64,000 nt of DNA from an uncultured Bacteroidales bacterium (lineage in GTDB: Bacteria > Bacteroidota > Bacteroidia > Bacteroidales > F082). The stretch covers positions 1 to 64,000 of the forward strand of contig CAMVCZ010000008.1 of NCBI GenBank assembly GCA_947166105.1, given 5' to 3'. The translations under genes were made by a program, and so were the position numbers. Position 1 is the stretch's first letter. Each line of letters opens with the position of its first letter. Positions 35,021 through 44,604 of the stretch are shown in pieces. Under the pieces are notes generated by a model. That model searched no databases and had not been told where the DNA came from. It saw nothing but the letters and a program-made list of their open reading frames with translations.

Positions 35021-36238
35021 ATGAAAAAGCGTTTGTTAGCACTTTTCCTGATGGCAGCCGTGATGACCGAGGTGCAACCTGTTTTGGCCTGCACCTCGGT
35101 CATTGTTTCTGGCCGCGTCACCAAGGACGGTCGTCCTTTGATATTTAAGAACCGCGATACCAGCACTTTGCACAACATGACGATTGTCGTACAGGGACGG
35201 GTTTACCGCTACATCGGCTTGGTGAACGCCGAAGACACCGCGCCCGTAAATGTGTGGGGCGGACACAATGAGGCTGGTTTCGGCATTATCAACACGGCGG
35301 CCTACAACCTCAACGGCGATGGCGGCGACACCGACGGCGATGGCATCCTCATCCGCAAGGCTTTGGAGCTTTGCGCCACCTTGGAGGATTTCGAGCGGCT
35401 TTTGGACACCGTCAAAAAGCCTCGCGAGGTCAATTCCAACTTCGCCGTCCTTGATGCCAAAGGCGGTTGCGCCTATTATGAAACAGGCAATTACGAGTAT
35501 GTGAAGTTCGATGTGAATGACCCGAAAGTCGCCCCCGACGGCTACTTGATGCGCACCAATTTCGGCACCACGGGCAACCATAAACTTGACCAAGGCGTGG
35601 AGCGTTATTGCGCCATCACCGACTTCATGGCCGAGGCTTGCAAGGAAGGCCATTTGGAGCATGATTACCTCATCACTTCCATTTCAAGATACCTGAAACA
35701 CGGCGTGACCAAGCTTGATATGTATGATTTCATGCCTGAAAACGAGAATGACACGCAGTATTTTCCCTTTGGTGATTACATTGCCCGCTATTCCACCTCT
35801 TCGGTGATTCTTGTTCAAGGTGTTCGCCCTGATGAGTCGCCGCTGAACACCGTAAGTTGGACAATTATCGGTTGGCCGCTGACCACCGTGGCCATTCCGT
35901 TGGTGCTCACTCCTTCAGGGAAACTGCCGGCCATCGTCACCGACGACGGTACGGGGCATTCGTGGCTCAACGAGAAAGGTCTGGAACTGAAGAAGCGGAT
36001 CTTCTCGCTTGAAGCAGGAAACACCACGACTTACGGTGACCTTTCCAAATTGTTCAACAAGCAGGACACGGGCATTTTGCAACAAATCCAACCCATTGAA
36101 AAAGAGGTGATGCGCCGTGGAGAAGATGCCCTTGCTGATCTTCGTAAATCGAAGAGTTTTAAGACGATGGAGGCGTATTTTGATTGGGTGGATGAGTTTC
36201 TTTTGGAGCAGTATAAGGGTTTGTTTGAGGTGGAATGA
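35021..36238 (+). CDS. Exported Ntn-type amide hydrolase (C45/C69-like)
   Basis: A 405-residue exported Ntn hydrolase. A 23-residue signal peptide ends VLA and the mature protein starts with Cys24 in ACTSVIVSGRVTKDGRPLIF, followed by KNRDT, the usual start of cysteine N-terminal nucleophile amidases (C69 dipeptidase, choloylglycine hydrolase, acyl-CoA:6-APA families). Cleavage of the signal peptide would expose the nucleophile. GHNEAGFGIINTAAYN (about 86-101) is also family-like. Substrate could be a peptide, bile-salt-like amide or N-acyl compound. The gene follows dsbD by 11 bp. Confidence 0.82.
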   Translation: MKKRLLALFLMAAVMTEVQPVLACTSVIVSGRVTKDGRPLIFKNRDTSTLHNMTIVVQGRVYRYIGLVNAEDTAPVNVWGGHNEAGFGIINTAAYNLNGDGGDTDGDGILIRKALELCATLEDFERLLDTVKKPREVNSNFAVLDAKGGCAYYETGNYEYVKFDVNDPKVAPDGYLMRTNFGTTGNHKLDQGVERYCAITDFMAEACKEGHLEHDYLITSISRYLKHGVTKLDMYDFMPENENDTQYFPFGDYIARYSTSSVILVQGVRPDESPLNTVSWTIIGWPLTTVAIPLVLTPSGKLPAIVTDDGTGHSWLNEKGLELKKRIFSLEAGNTTTYGDLSKLFNKQDTGILQQIQPIEKEVMRRGEDALADLRKSKSFKTMEAYFDWVDEFLLEQYKGLFEVE

Positions 36239-36316
36239 AATAGCATTTTTATGCAAATCACAAAATCCGATTTTCAGATTTACATAAATAGTGACAACTT
36301 ATCAAAATAGAATCCT

Positions 36317-37093
36317 ATGAACGAAATCCTTCGCGTTGAGAGTTTGAGCAAGACGTTTCGTCTCTCGCGCAAGCAACAACAAATCGAAGGGACGGACCGC
36401 AAGGAGATTGTGGCGGTCGATAACCTTTCGTTTACCGCCAACAAAGGCGAGATTTTCGGTCTGCTCGGTCCCAACGGGGCAGGCAAGACCACCACATTGC
36501 GCATGTTGGCCACCTTGATTGCCCCCGACAAAGGCGACGCTTTCATTGACGGTTGCTCCATCGTGAGCCAACCCGAACAGGTCAGGGCGAAAATCGGCTT
36601 CCTGACCTCCGAACTGAAATTGGAGGATTTCTTCACGCCGAATTACCTCTTCGACTTCTTCTCACAACTCTATGGAATTGACCCAGAAGTCGTCGCCAAA
36701 CGCAAGGCCAAACTCTTCGAGCGTTTCGGCATCGACAAGTTCGCCGAGGTGAAGGTCGCCAACCTCTCCACGGGCATGAAGCAGAAAACATCGTTGGTGG
36801 TGTCGTTGGTGCACGACCCGGAGTTTGTCATCTTCGACGAGCCTACCAACGGCCTCGATGTGCTTACCGCCCGCACCGTTACCGACTACCTTTTAGAGTT
36901 GCGCGAACAAGGCAAGACCATCATCCTCAGCACCCACATTTTCAGCCTTGTGGAACGGTTATGTGACCGCGTGGGCATCATCATCGACGGGCAAATGACG
37001 CACTGCGACACCTTGCAGGGCATCTGCGGCGGACAGTCGCTTGAAGACCGCTTCTTCGACATTTACAAAGCCAAGAAAGGAGGGCTGGAGTGA
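36317..37093 (+). CDS. ABC transporter ATP-binding protein (NatA-like)
   Basis: A 258-residue ATPase. Walker [18 protein letters not shown] (about 49-65), signature LSTGMKQK (about 152-159) in place of LSGGQ, Walker [13 protein letters not shown] (about 172-183). This set matches the ABC-2 exporters such as NatA. It energises the permease whose ATG overlaps its stop by one base. Confidence 0.93.
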   Translation: MNEILRVESLSKTFRLSRKQQQIEGTDRKEIVAVDNLSFTANKGEIFGLLGPNGAGKTTTLRMLATLIAPDKGDAFIDGCSIVSQPEQVRAKIGFLTSELKLEDFFTPNYLFDFFSQLYGIDPEVVAKRKAKLFERFGIDKFAEVKVANLSTGMKQKTSLVVSLVHDPEFVIFDEPTNGLDVLTARTVTDYLLELREQGKTIILSTHIFSLVERLCDRVGIIIDGQMTHCDTLQGICGGQSLEDRFFDIYKAKKGGLE

Positions 37094-38274
37094 TGAAAAA
37101 CAACACTTGGACGATTATAAAAAAGGAGTGCGCGCGTTTCTTCGGCGACCGCACCATGCTGCTCACCACGGTCGTCATGCCGGGTTTGATGATTTACCTC
37201 ATCTATTCCTTCATGGGCAACAACTTTATGGAACCCAAGGACTTGGACTGTGCCACGCTTTATGTGGAGAACATGCCTGAAAGCCTGCACCCGATGTTGG
37301 AGGCTTTGCCTTTGGACATGGTGACCGAGGACGTTGATTTCGAGCAACTTCGCGGAAAACTCGCCTTGAAGGAAAGCAAGTTTGTCGTGCTCGCGTTTCC
37401 CGAAGGCTTCGATTCGCTGACTGCCCAATACGATCCGGCGAGCGGTTTGCCCGCGCCGAATGTGCAGCTGCTCTATAATTCGGCTTCGGAGTCGTCGCAG
37501 CAAGCCTATACGATGGTGAGTGCAGCCTTGAACGCTTATGAAAACATGTACTGCAACCGTTTCGACATCAACGCCTCCGACGACGAGTCGGCTGTGTTCG
37601 ACCTTGCTTCCAACGAGGATGTGGTTGGCAATCTCTTCAGCAAACTGATTCCGATGCTGCTGCTTATGGTGGCGTTCATGGGTTGCATGTCCATCGCGCC
37701 GCCGTCCATAGCGGGCGAAAAGGAACGCGGAACGATTGCCACTTTGTTGGTCACGCCGTTGAAACGCCGCGAGTTGGCTTTGGGCAAGGTGCTGAGCCTC
37801 TCGCTTTTCTCCATGTTGAGCGGCTTGTCGAGTTTCACGGGCATGATGCTCTCTTTGCCCAAACTGATTCGTGCCGACGAGTTGGGCATGGATGCCAATA
37901 TCTACCAAGCCTCGGATTATGTTGTGCTTTTATTGTTGATTTTTAGCACTATACTGATTTTGGTTTCGGTTGCGTCCATCGTTTCTGCCTACGCCAAATC
38001 GGTGAAAGCCGCATCCACCATCATGGCACCTTTGATGATTGTGGTGATGTTGGTCGGGATGTTGCCGATGATGTCGGGCATAGAAGTGTCCAATCTCGCA
38101 TATTTCGCCATTCCGGTTTACAACAGCGTGCTCTGCATGTCACAGGTCTTTGCCCACGAGGCGTCGATGGCGGCGGTCGTCGTCACCATTGTCGCCAACG
38201 TGTTCTACACGGCTTTGGGCATTTGGATTCTCACGCGGATGTTCGACAGCGAGAAGGTGATGTTCTCGAAGTGA
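37093..38274 (+). CDS. ABC-2 type transporter permease (NatB-like)
   Basis: A 393-residue permease. A first membrane segment (about 20-42) is followed by a long periplasmic part and then five further segments (about 180-205, 230-255, 275-300, 310-330, 365-385), typical of ABC-2 permeases such as NatB that export sodium, lipids or drugs. Substrate unknown. The start overlaps the ATPase stop by one base (TGATG), so both are co-translated, and a bidirectional terminator follows. Confidence 0.9.
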   Translation: MKNNTWTIIKKECARFFGDRTMLLTTVVMPGLMIYLIYSFMGNNFMEPKDLDCATLYVENMPESLHPMLEALPLDMVTEDVDFEQLRGKLALKESKFVVLAFPEGFDSLTAQYDPASGLPAPNVQLLYNSASESSQQAYTMVSAALNAYENMYCNRFDINASDDESAVFDLASNEDVVGNLFSKLIPMLLLMVAFMGCMSIAPPSIAGEKERGTIATLLVTPLKRRELALGKVLSLSLFSMLSGLSSFTGMMLSLPKLIRADELGMDANIYQASDYVVLLLLIFSTILILVSVASIVSAYAKSVKAASTIMAPLMIVVMLVGMLPMMSGIEVSNLAYFAIPVYNSVLCMSQVFAHEASMAAVVVTIVANVFYTALGIWILTRMFDSEKVMFSK

Positions 38275-38280
38275 ATGAAA

Positions 38281-38311
38281 AAAACGGAAGAGCGACAAAC
38301 TCTTCCGTTTT
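38281..38311. terminator. Bidirectional terminator
   Basis: AAAACGGAAGAG / CTCTTCCGTTTT with flanking A and T runs serves both the ABC operon (plus) and the HEPN gene (minus). Confidence 0.9.
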
Positions 38312-38313
38312 TT

Positions 38314-38712
38314 TCATTCTTTCAGTAGTTCTTCTACCTTCTGTATCAACTCTTTGGTTGGTCCGATGATTGTTTCAATTTCTTCCTCCGTGATGGAATA
38401 GTAGCAGTTATAATCGCCTTTTTCGCGAAGTTGTTCCATCCGTGAAAGAAAAGCCCCAAGTCGCGATTCAACTTTTCCCGCCTTAACAAAATGAAGTCCG
38501 AATTGGGTTAGTAAGTCATCGTGCGTGTGGGCAACCAATTCGTTTTTGATAAGCAAAGCCTGAACTGCGTGATAACAAGCGTAATAGTATCGGTTGGAGG
38601 CAATATCCCAATACTTTTGCCGGCACATTTCTTCCGCTTGTTCAAGGAAACGATGTGCTTTTTCCATTTGCAGGCCTACTACAATCTTTCTTTCTTCTTC
38701 GGTTAGTTTCAT
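38314..38712 (-). CDS. HEPN-domain protein of second NT-HEPN pair
   Basis: A 132-residue HEPN protein. The motif NRYYYACYHAVQALL carries R41 and H48, i.e. an RX6H arrangement seen in HEPN ribonucleases or in non-catalytic HEPN partners. It overlaps the nucleotidyltransferase gene by 4 bp. It may be the toxin of a toxin-antitoxin pair or a partner of the nucleotidyltransferase; the RX4HXY tyrosine of HepT is missing, so the AMPylation mechanism of the first pair cannot be assumed. Confidence 0.85.
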   Translation of the reverse strand: MKLTEEERKIVVGLQMEKAHRFLEQAEEMCRQKYWDIASNRYYYACYHAVQALLIKNELVAHTHDDLLTQFGLHFVKAGKVESRLGAFLSRMEQLREKGDYNCYYSITEEEIETIIGPTKELIQKVEELLKE

Positions 38713-39023
38713 GCCAATCGTATTGCGTCGTCAATGACGTTGTGATAAAATGGGGTGAATTTGTTGGCTTCCCATTCCTTGGCAGTGTACATCACAGGAT
38801 TGATGTATTCACCAAGCTCCCAGCCAAGTTCTCGCAAAGGGTAGGAAATGGCATCGTAGTCTTCGGGCATAAGTTTTTCTTTGTCAAGCACGATGAGAAT
38901 GTCCCAATCCGAACCTGGATGGGCCTCGCCTCTTGCCCTTGAGCCATAAAGTAGCGCGTAACCACCCGAAGGCAGGTTCAACAGCAAGATTTGCTTGATG
39001 TCGTTGATGACTTTTTCTTCCAT
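38709..39023 (-). CDS. Nucleotidyltransferase of second NT-HEPN pair
   Basis: A 104-residue nucleotidyltransferase. YGSRARGEAHPGSDWDILI has G27-S28 and metal-binding D39 and D41. Many relatives are annotated as antitoxins or as antibiotic-modifying-like enzymes. ATG 39023 is preferred over a longer frame crossing the promoter at 39043. The HEPN partner follows with a 4-bp overlap. Confidence 0.88.
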   Translation of the reverse strand: MEEKVINDIKQILLLNLPSGGYALLYGSRARGEAHPGSDWDILIVLDKEKLMPEDYDAISYPLRELGWELGEYINPVMYTAKEWEANKFTPFYHNVIDDAIRLA

Positions 39024-39042
39024 TCTCCTGGTTTTTCCTCCG

Positions 39043-39050
39043 CAAAAATA
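39043..39050 (-). promoter_or_regulatory. -7 promoter element of the second NT-HEPN pair
   Basis: TATTTTTG on the minus strand, 19 bp before the ATG at 39023. Confidence 0.6.
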
Positions 39051-39142
39051 GGAATTATTTTCCAAAAAATATGATTTGTTGTAAAATAAATGAAGGAAGG
39101 ACGCAATTTGCCCTTCCTTCAAATCTTTTTGATAATTAAGGT

Positions 39143-40519
39143 TTAAGCGATTTCTTCACCCTTCGCAAAGTGCTGATAAAAAGCGACAATCGTCTCAATG
39201 CCTTTGTAGAAGTGGTCGAGGCGGTAGTTCTCGTTGGGCGAGTGGATGGCATCTTCGCCGAGGCCGAAGCCCATCAGGATGGACTTGATACCCAGCACTT
39301 CCTCGAACCTCGCGATAATCGGAATGCTTCCGCCCGAACGCATTGGGATGGGCTGCTTGCCGTAGGTGTCCATATAGGCGGCTTCGGCGGCCTTGTAAGC
39401 CGGCAGGTCGATGGGGCAGCCGTAGGCTTGTCCGCCGTGCAGCGGCGTGACCTTCACCGTGACGTAATCTGGAGCGTTCTTCTCGAAATAGTCCTTCACC
39501 AAAGCGGCAATCTTCTCGTGGTTTTGGTTGGGCACCAAGCGGCACGACAGCTTGGCGTAGGCCTTCGAGGGCAGCACGGTCTTCGAGCCTTCGCCCGTGT
39601 AGCCACCCCACATTCCGCAGAGGTCGAAGCTGGGACGCACTCCCACGCGCTCGATCTTGGTGTAGCCTTCCTCGCCGCGCAAAGCCTTCACACCGAGGCT
39701 GTTCTTGTAGTCGGCCTCGCTGTAAGGCGCCATGTTGAGCAGTTCGCGCTCGCGGGCTGAACATTCAATGACATCGTCATAGAAATGCGGAATGGTGATG
39801 TGGTTGTTCTCGTCGGTGCATTTGGCAATCATCTCGCACAAGGTGTTGAGCGGGTTGGCCACGCTGCCGCCAAACAAACCAGAATGGAGGTCGGCGTTGG
39901 GGCCGGTGACCTCGATTTCCCAATAGGCCAAGCCGCGCAAGCCCGTGGTGATGCTCGGCACGTCGGTGGCAATCATCGAGGTGTCGGAAACGAGGATGAC
40001 ATCAGCCTTCACGAGGTCTTTGTACTCCTCAATCCACTTCGAGAGGCTTCCCGAGCCGATTTCCTCTTCGCCTTCGAGCATAAACTTCACGTTGCAGGGC
40101 AAAGTGTTGGTTTTCACCATCGTTTCAAAGGCTTTGGCGTGCATGAACGACTGACCTTTGTCGTCGTCGGCGCCGCGAGCCCAGATTTTCCCGTCCTTGA
40201 CGACAGGTTCAAACGGGTCGGTGTGCCACAGGTCGATGGGATCGACGGGCATCACGTCGTAGTGGCCGTAAACCAGCACGGTAGGCAGTTTCGGGTCGAT
40301 GGTTTTCGCGCCATAGACGATGGGATTGCCCTCGGTGGGCATCACCTCTGCCTTGTCGGCGCCGGCTTTCAAAAGATGGTCACGCCAGCACTCGGCACAG
40401 CGGATCATGTCGGGCTTGTGCGCCGATTCCGAGCTGATGGACGGGATTCTGATCAGGTCAAACAATTCCTCAAGGAAACGCTCCTTGTTGGCTTCGATGT
40501 AGTTGTTGGTGATTTGCAT
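39143..40519 (-). CDS. M20-family dipeptidase
   Basis: A 458-residue zinc peptidase of the M20/M25 family. Metal-binding motifs include VYGHYDVMPVDP (about 83-94), WARGADDDKGQ (about 112-122) and the catalytic glutamate region LEGEEEIGSGSL (about 146-157); RSGGSIPII and LGEDAIHSPNE follow near the C-terminus. Such enzymes hydrolyse dipeptides or N-acyl amino acids in the cytoplasm. ATG 40519 removes a non-homologous 36-residue extension and follows a promoter at 40568. Confidence 0.93.
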   Translation of the reverse strand: MQITNNYIEANKERFLEELFDLIRIPSISSESAHKPDMIRCAECWRDHLLKAGADKAEVMPTEGNPIVYGAKTIDPKLPTVLVYGHYDVMPVDPIDLWHTDPFEPVVKDGKIWARGADDDKGQSFMHAKAFETMVKTNTLPCNVKFMLEGEEEIGSGSLSKWIEEYKDLVKADVILVSDTSMIATDVPSITTGLRGLAYWEIEVTGPNADLHSGLFGGSVANPLNTLCEMIAKCTDENNHITIPHFYDDVIECSARERELLNMAPYSEADYKNSLGVKALRGEEGYTKIERVGVRPSFDLCGMWGGYTGEGSKTVLPSKAYAKLSCRLVPNQNHEKIAALVKDYFEKNAPDYVTVKVTPLHGGQAYGCPIDLPAYKAAEAAYMDTYGKQPIPMRSGGSIPIIARFEEVLGIKSILMGFGLGEDAIHSPNENYRLDHFYKGIETIVAFYQHFAKGEEIA

Positions 40520-40567
40520 AATTATTGAATTTGGAATTTCAAGATTTGAAGATTTCAAGATTGTGGG

Positions 40568-40575
40568 CAAAGATA
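40568..40575 (-). promoter_or_regulatory. -7 promoter element of the dipeptidase gene
   Basis: TATCTTTG on the minus strand, 48 bp before the ATG at 40519. Confidence 0.55.
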
Positions 40576-40662
40576 CAAAAAAATCGAATGGTGAGATGGA
40601 TGGTTCGTGAGATTTTTTTGAAAGCAATTGTATGTGTTAAGGATGGTTTTTGAAAAAAATTG

Positions 40663-40670
40663 TACTTTTG
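40663..40670 (+). promoter_or_regulatory. -7 promoter element of the type I R-M operon
   Basis: TACTTTTG, 27 bp before ATG 40698. It would also allow a nearly leaderless ATG at 40680. Confidence 0.6.
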
Positions 40671-40697
40671 TGGTCATTTATGCAAAGTAAGGTTGTT

Positions 40698-43697
40698 ATG
40701 GCACTTGAAAAACAAATAGAAGACCAGTTTATCCGCTATTTAAACGAGAACCTGAAATATGTTTATCGCCCCGACATCAACGACCGCGATTCGTTGGAAC
40801 GCAATTTCCGCGAGAAGTTCCAATCTTTGAACCGCTGCCATTTGACCGACAACGAGTATGCACGTTTGTTGGAGGAAATCACGGATGCGGATGTGTTCAA
40901 TGCATCAAAACGCTTGCGTGAGCGCAACACGTTTATGCGCGAGGACGGTACACCGCTCCAGTATTCATTGGTCAATATAAAAGACTGGTGCAAAAACGAT
41001 TATGAGGTCATTCACCAGTTGCGAATCAATACGCGGAACAGTTTCCAGCGTTATGATGTCATTTTGCTCATTAACGGCTTGCCGGTCGTTCAAATTGAGT
41101 TGAAGACCTTGGATGTCAGTCCTCGACGCGCGATGCAGCAGATTGTCGATTACAAGAACGATGTCGGCAATGGCTATACCAATTCGTTGCTGTGCTTCAT
41201 GCAGATGTTCATTGTCAGCAACCAGCACAACACCTATTATTTTGCCAACAACAATAAGGAGCATTTCAACTTCAATGCAGAGGAGAAATATCTTCCTGTG
41301 TATCAGTGGGCTGACGAGAAAAACAATAAGATAACGGGATTGGAGGCCTTTTCGGAGGTTTTCCTGCAAAAGTGTCGTTTGGGTGAGATGATCAGCCGCT
41401 ATATGGTTTTGGTGGCTTGCGAAAGGAAGGTGTTGATGATGCGCCCTTATCAGATTTATGCAGTGAAGGCTATCGTGAATTGCATCAACGAGAACCGTGG
41501 CAATGGCTATATATGGCACACCACGGGCAGCGGAAAAACACTGACTTCATTCAAGGCTTCAACGCTTTTGAAAGACAATCCCGATGTGGAGAAATGCCTC
41601 TTTGTGGTGGACCGCAAAGACCTTGACAAGCAAACTCGCGAGGAGTTCAACAAGTTCCAAGAGGGTTGTGTGGAGGAGAATACCAACACGGATGCCCTCG
41701 TGCGCCGTATGCTTTCCGAAGACTATGCCGACAAAATCATCGTCACTACCATCCAGAAATTGGGCATTGCCCTCGACCCGAAAAACCGCCGCAATTACCA
41801 AGAGCGTTTGATGCCATTGAGAGACAAACGCATCGTCTTTATTTTTGACGAGTGTCATCGCTCGCAGTTTGGCGACAACCACAAAGCAATTAAAGAGTTT
41901 TTCCCGAAAGCGCAGTTGTTTGGCTTCACGGGAACACCCATCTTTGAGGAAAATGCCACCTACACCCAAATCACGGGCGAGGAAGCGCAATACAAGACCA
42001 CGAAAGACGTGTTCCAGAAGGAACTGCACGCCTACACCATCACCAATGCCATTGAGGACAGGAATGTGCTGCGTTTCCACGTGGATTACTTCAAGCCCGA
42101 GAAGTCGGACTTGGCGGGCGAAACGGTGAAAAAATCGGCGGTTGTGCGTACTATTTTGGGCAAGCATCGTGCAGCCACTGCCGACGGGCGTTTCAATGCC
42201 ATTCTTGCTACGGGTTCCATCAATGAGGCTATCGAGTATTACCATCTGTTCAGAGAGATGCAAGCCCAAAAGTTGGAGATGGATAATACATACGAGCCGT
42301 TGAACATCGCTTGCGTGTTCTCGCCGCCCGCCGAAGGTAACCGCGACATCCAGCAGATTCAGGAGGATTTGCCGCAGGAACAGAAAGACAACGAACAAGA
42401 ACCTGACCAGAAAAAGGCGGCTCTGACGGCTATCATTAACGATTATAATAAGCAATATGGCACCAACTTCTCCGTCGCCGAGTTTGACGGTTACTATCAG
42501 GACGTGCAGCAACGCATCAAAAACCAGCAATATAGCAACAAGGATTATGCCCACAAGAACAAAATCGACATCACCATTGTGGTTGATATGCTGCTGACAG
42601 GCTTCGATTCCAAATATCTGAACACGCTGTATGTCGATAAGAACCTGAAGTACCATGGTTTGGTGCAGGCCTTTTCGCGTACCAACCGCATCTTGAACGA
42701 CAGCAAGCCTTACGGAAACATTTTGGATTTCCGTGGTCAGCAGGAGGCAGTGGATACGGCCATCGCCTTGTTCTCCGGTGAGAAGAAGGATGAGGCGAGA
42801 CAGATTTGGCTGGTGGAACCAGCTTCGGCCATCAAGAAGAAGTACCTTGACGCAGTGAACGGTTTGCGCGACTTTATGACGCTTCATCATCTGGATTTCA
42901 AAGCTGAAGAGGTGTTCAACCTGAAAGGCGACGATGCCAAGGCCGGTTTCATCGTATGCTTCAAGGAAGTGCAACGACTCAAGACGCAACTCGACCAATA
43001 TACTGACCTCGTGGAAGTTGAAGATGAAAACGGCCCGATTTATGCAGCAGAGCAACAACCTCAATATGGTTTTACGGAGGATGACTTGCGTGCTTTCCGA
43101 GGGGCATATCTTGACATTGCTCGCGAACTGAAAACACGGCGAGAGAAAACAGGTGCGGCTGTCCCGAATGAGGTAGAGGAACTTGATTTTGAGTTTGTTC
43201 TGTTTGCCTCGGCCATGATCGACTACGACTATATCATGGAATTGATTTCCAAGTGCATGGGTCAACCTGCCAAGTGGAAGATGACCAAGGAGGAACTCGT
43301 CAACTTGATTCGCTCGAGTGCCAACCTGCTCGACGACCGCGACGACATCATCGCCTACATCGACAGCCTTGATGGTGTGAACGGTCGCACGGAGCAGCAA
43401 ATCCGAGACGGCTATGAGATATTCAAGACCGAAAAGTACGCCAAAGAGCTGAAAGCCATTGCCGAGAAGCACGGATTAAGTGTGGATTCGGTGCAAGCCT
43501 TTGTCAACGACATTGTGGAGCGCAAGTTCTTCGACGGGGAACAGCTGAACACGCTTCTTGAGCCTTTGGACTTGGGTTGGCGTGACCGCACCCGCAAGGA
43601 AACCGAACTGATGAACGACCTTGTGCCGTTGCTGAAACGCCTCGTGCCGGGGCAGGAGATTTCGGGATTGAAGGCTTATGAGGAATATAATTTGTAA
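40698..43697 (+). CDS. hsdR: Type I restriction endonuclease subunit R
   Basis: A 999-residue motor and nuclease subunit. The N-terminal PD-(D/E)xK nuclease has RYDVILLINGLPVVQIELKT (about 119-138; E and K of ELK catalytic). The SF2 helicase domains carry Walker A TTGSGKT (275-281) and DECH box FDECHRSQFG (from about 383). It translocates DNA and cuts at a distance, together with HsdM and HsdS. ATG 40698 (MALEKQIEDQF) is preferred over an ATG at 40680. The operon continues with a DUF488 gene 9 bp later, not with hsdM or hsdS as is usual. Confidence 0.95.
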   Translation: MALEKQIEDQFIRYLNENLKYVYRPDINDRDSLERNFREKFQSLNRCHLTDNEYARLLEEITDADVFNASKRLRERNTFMREDGTPLQYSLVNIKDWCKNDYEVIHQLRINTRNSFQRYDVILLINGLPVVQIELKTLDVSPRRAMQQIVDYKNDVGNGYTNSLLCFMQMFIVSNQHNTYYFANNNKEHFNFNAEEKYLPVYQWADEKNNKITGLEAFSEVFLQKCRLGEMISRYMVLVACERKVLMMRPYQIYAVKAIVNCINENRGNGYIWHTTGSGKTLTSFKASTLLKDNPDVEKCLFVVDRKDLDKQTREEFNKFQEGCVEENTNTDALVRRMLSEDYADKIIVTTIQKLGIALDPKNRRNYQERLMPLRDKRIVFIFDECHRSQFGDNHKAIKEFFPKAQLFGFTGTPIFEENATYTQITGEEAQYKTTKDVFQKELHAYTITNAIEDRNVLRFHVDYFKPEKSDLAGETVKKSAVVRTILGKHRAATADGRFNAILATGSINEAIEYYHLFREMQAQKLEMDNTYEPLNIACVFSPPAEGNRDIQQIQEDLPQEQKDNEQEPDQKKAALTAIINDYNKQYGTNFSVAEFDGYYQDVQQRIKNQQYSNKDYAHKNKIDITIVVDMLLTGFDSKYLNTLYVDKNLKYHGLVQAFSRTNRILNDSKPYGNILDFRGQQEAVDTAIALFSGEKKDEARQIWLVEPASAIKKKYLDAVNGLRDFMTLHHLDFKAEEVFNLKGDDAKAGFIVCFKEVQRLKTQLDQYTDLVEVEDENGPIYAAEQQPQYGFTEDDLRAFRGAYLDIARELKTRREKTGAAVPNEVEELDFEFVLFASAMIDYDYIMELISKCMGQPAKWKMTKEELVNLIRSSANLLDDRDDIIAYIDSLDGVNGRTEQQIRDGYEIFKTEKYAKELKAIAEKHGLSVDSVQAFVNDIVERKFFDGEQLNTLLEPLDLGWRDRTRKETELMNDLVPLLKRLVPGQEISGLKAYEEYNL

Positions 43698-43706
43698 TTT
43701 TGCAAT

Positions 43707-44603
43707 ATGTTATATAGAAGACATAAAATACTATTAGCGCTAATTGAGGCTTTAGGAGGGAATGTGAAAGCCATTCCTCTGCAAAAGTATCTCTTTTTAT
43801 TTACCCGTTTGCAATCGGAAGAGGAACGAATTTATGACTTTGTGCCATATCAATATGGCTGTTTTTCGTTTCAGGCCAATCAAGACTTAGCTTCCTTGGC
43901 AAGACAAGGATATCTTGAATTTGGCGAGCAGAATAGTATCCGAATACTGCAGAACAATAATTATTTGGATGGTTTGGATTTGTTCGAACAGCGTAATCTT
44001 GAAGTGATAAAGGAACAGTTTGGCAATATGACGCAAGACGAACTTATCCATTATACCTATGTTAAATATCCGTTTTATGCCACGAAAAGTAGGATTGCCA
44101 AGGATTTGATGTCAGAAGAGGAAATGGCGAAAATCAATGCTCAAAAACGCCATTTTGACGAGCCTATGCTTTTTACGATTGGCTATGAGGATTTGTCCTT
44201 GGAACAATATATTAAGAGGCTGATATTGTTTGATGTACGCACGCTTTGTGATGTTAGGAAAAACGCCTATAGCCAAAAATATGGCTTTTCTAAACAAACC
44301 CTTGAAAAAGCCTGTGTTGGTGTAGGAATCCGATATGTTCATGTACCCCAACTTGGTATCGAATCTGATAAACGAAGGGATTTGAGGTCGCAGAAAGACT
44401 ATGACATTCTATTTGATGAGTATGAGCGGACTACTTTAAAAGAAAATACGGAAGCTTTGATGTATGTGCGTTCCATCATAGATGCCGACCAAAGAGTGGC
44501 CCTTACTTGTTTTGAAAAAGACCCAAGACAATGCCACCGCTCGCGAGTGGCGAAGGCCTTAATGCAACTACCAAACATCCAATACGAACTTAAAACACTA
44601 TAA
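43707..44603 (+). CDS. DUF488-domain protein inside the type I R-M operon
   Basis: A 298-residue protein of two parts. Residues about 1-140 (LQKYLFLFTRLQSEEERIYD, YDFVPYQYGCFSFQANQDL) resemble the N-terminal domain of YwgA/SocA-like proteins. Residues about 150-298 form DUF488: LFTIGYEDLSLEQYIKRL, the DVRTLCDVRKNAYSQKYGF stretch, and the cysteine signature LTCFEKDPRQCHRSRVA near residue 265. Its biochemical role is unknown. It lies 9 bp after hsdR and 1 bp before the next gene, which supports a co-expressed accessory module. Confidence 0.85.
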   Translation: MLYRRHKILLALIEALGGNVKAIPLQKYLFLFTRLQSEEERIYDFVPYQYGCFSFQANQDLASLARQGYLEFGEQNSIRILQNNNYLDGLDLFEQRNLEVIKEQFGNMTQDELIHYTYVKYPFYATKSRIAKDLMSEEEMAKINAQKRHFDEPMLFTIGYEDLSLEQYIKRLILFDVRTLCDVRKNAYSQKYGFSKQTLEKACVGVGIRYVHVPQLGIESDKRRDLRSQKDYDILFDEYERTTLKENTEALMYVRSIIDADQRVALTCFEKDPRQCHRSRVAKALMQLPNIQYELKTL

Positions 44604-44604
44604 T

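Noticed and set aside
41559..43472. 637-codon open frame opposite hsdR
   Set aside because: Shadow of hsdR; composition matches reverse-complement codon usage and no motif is present.
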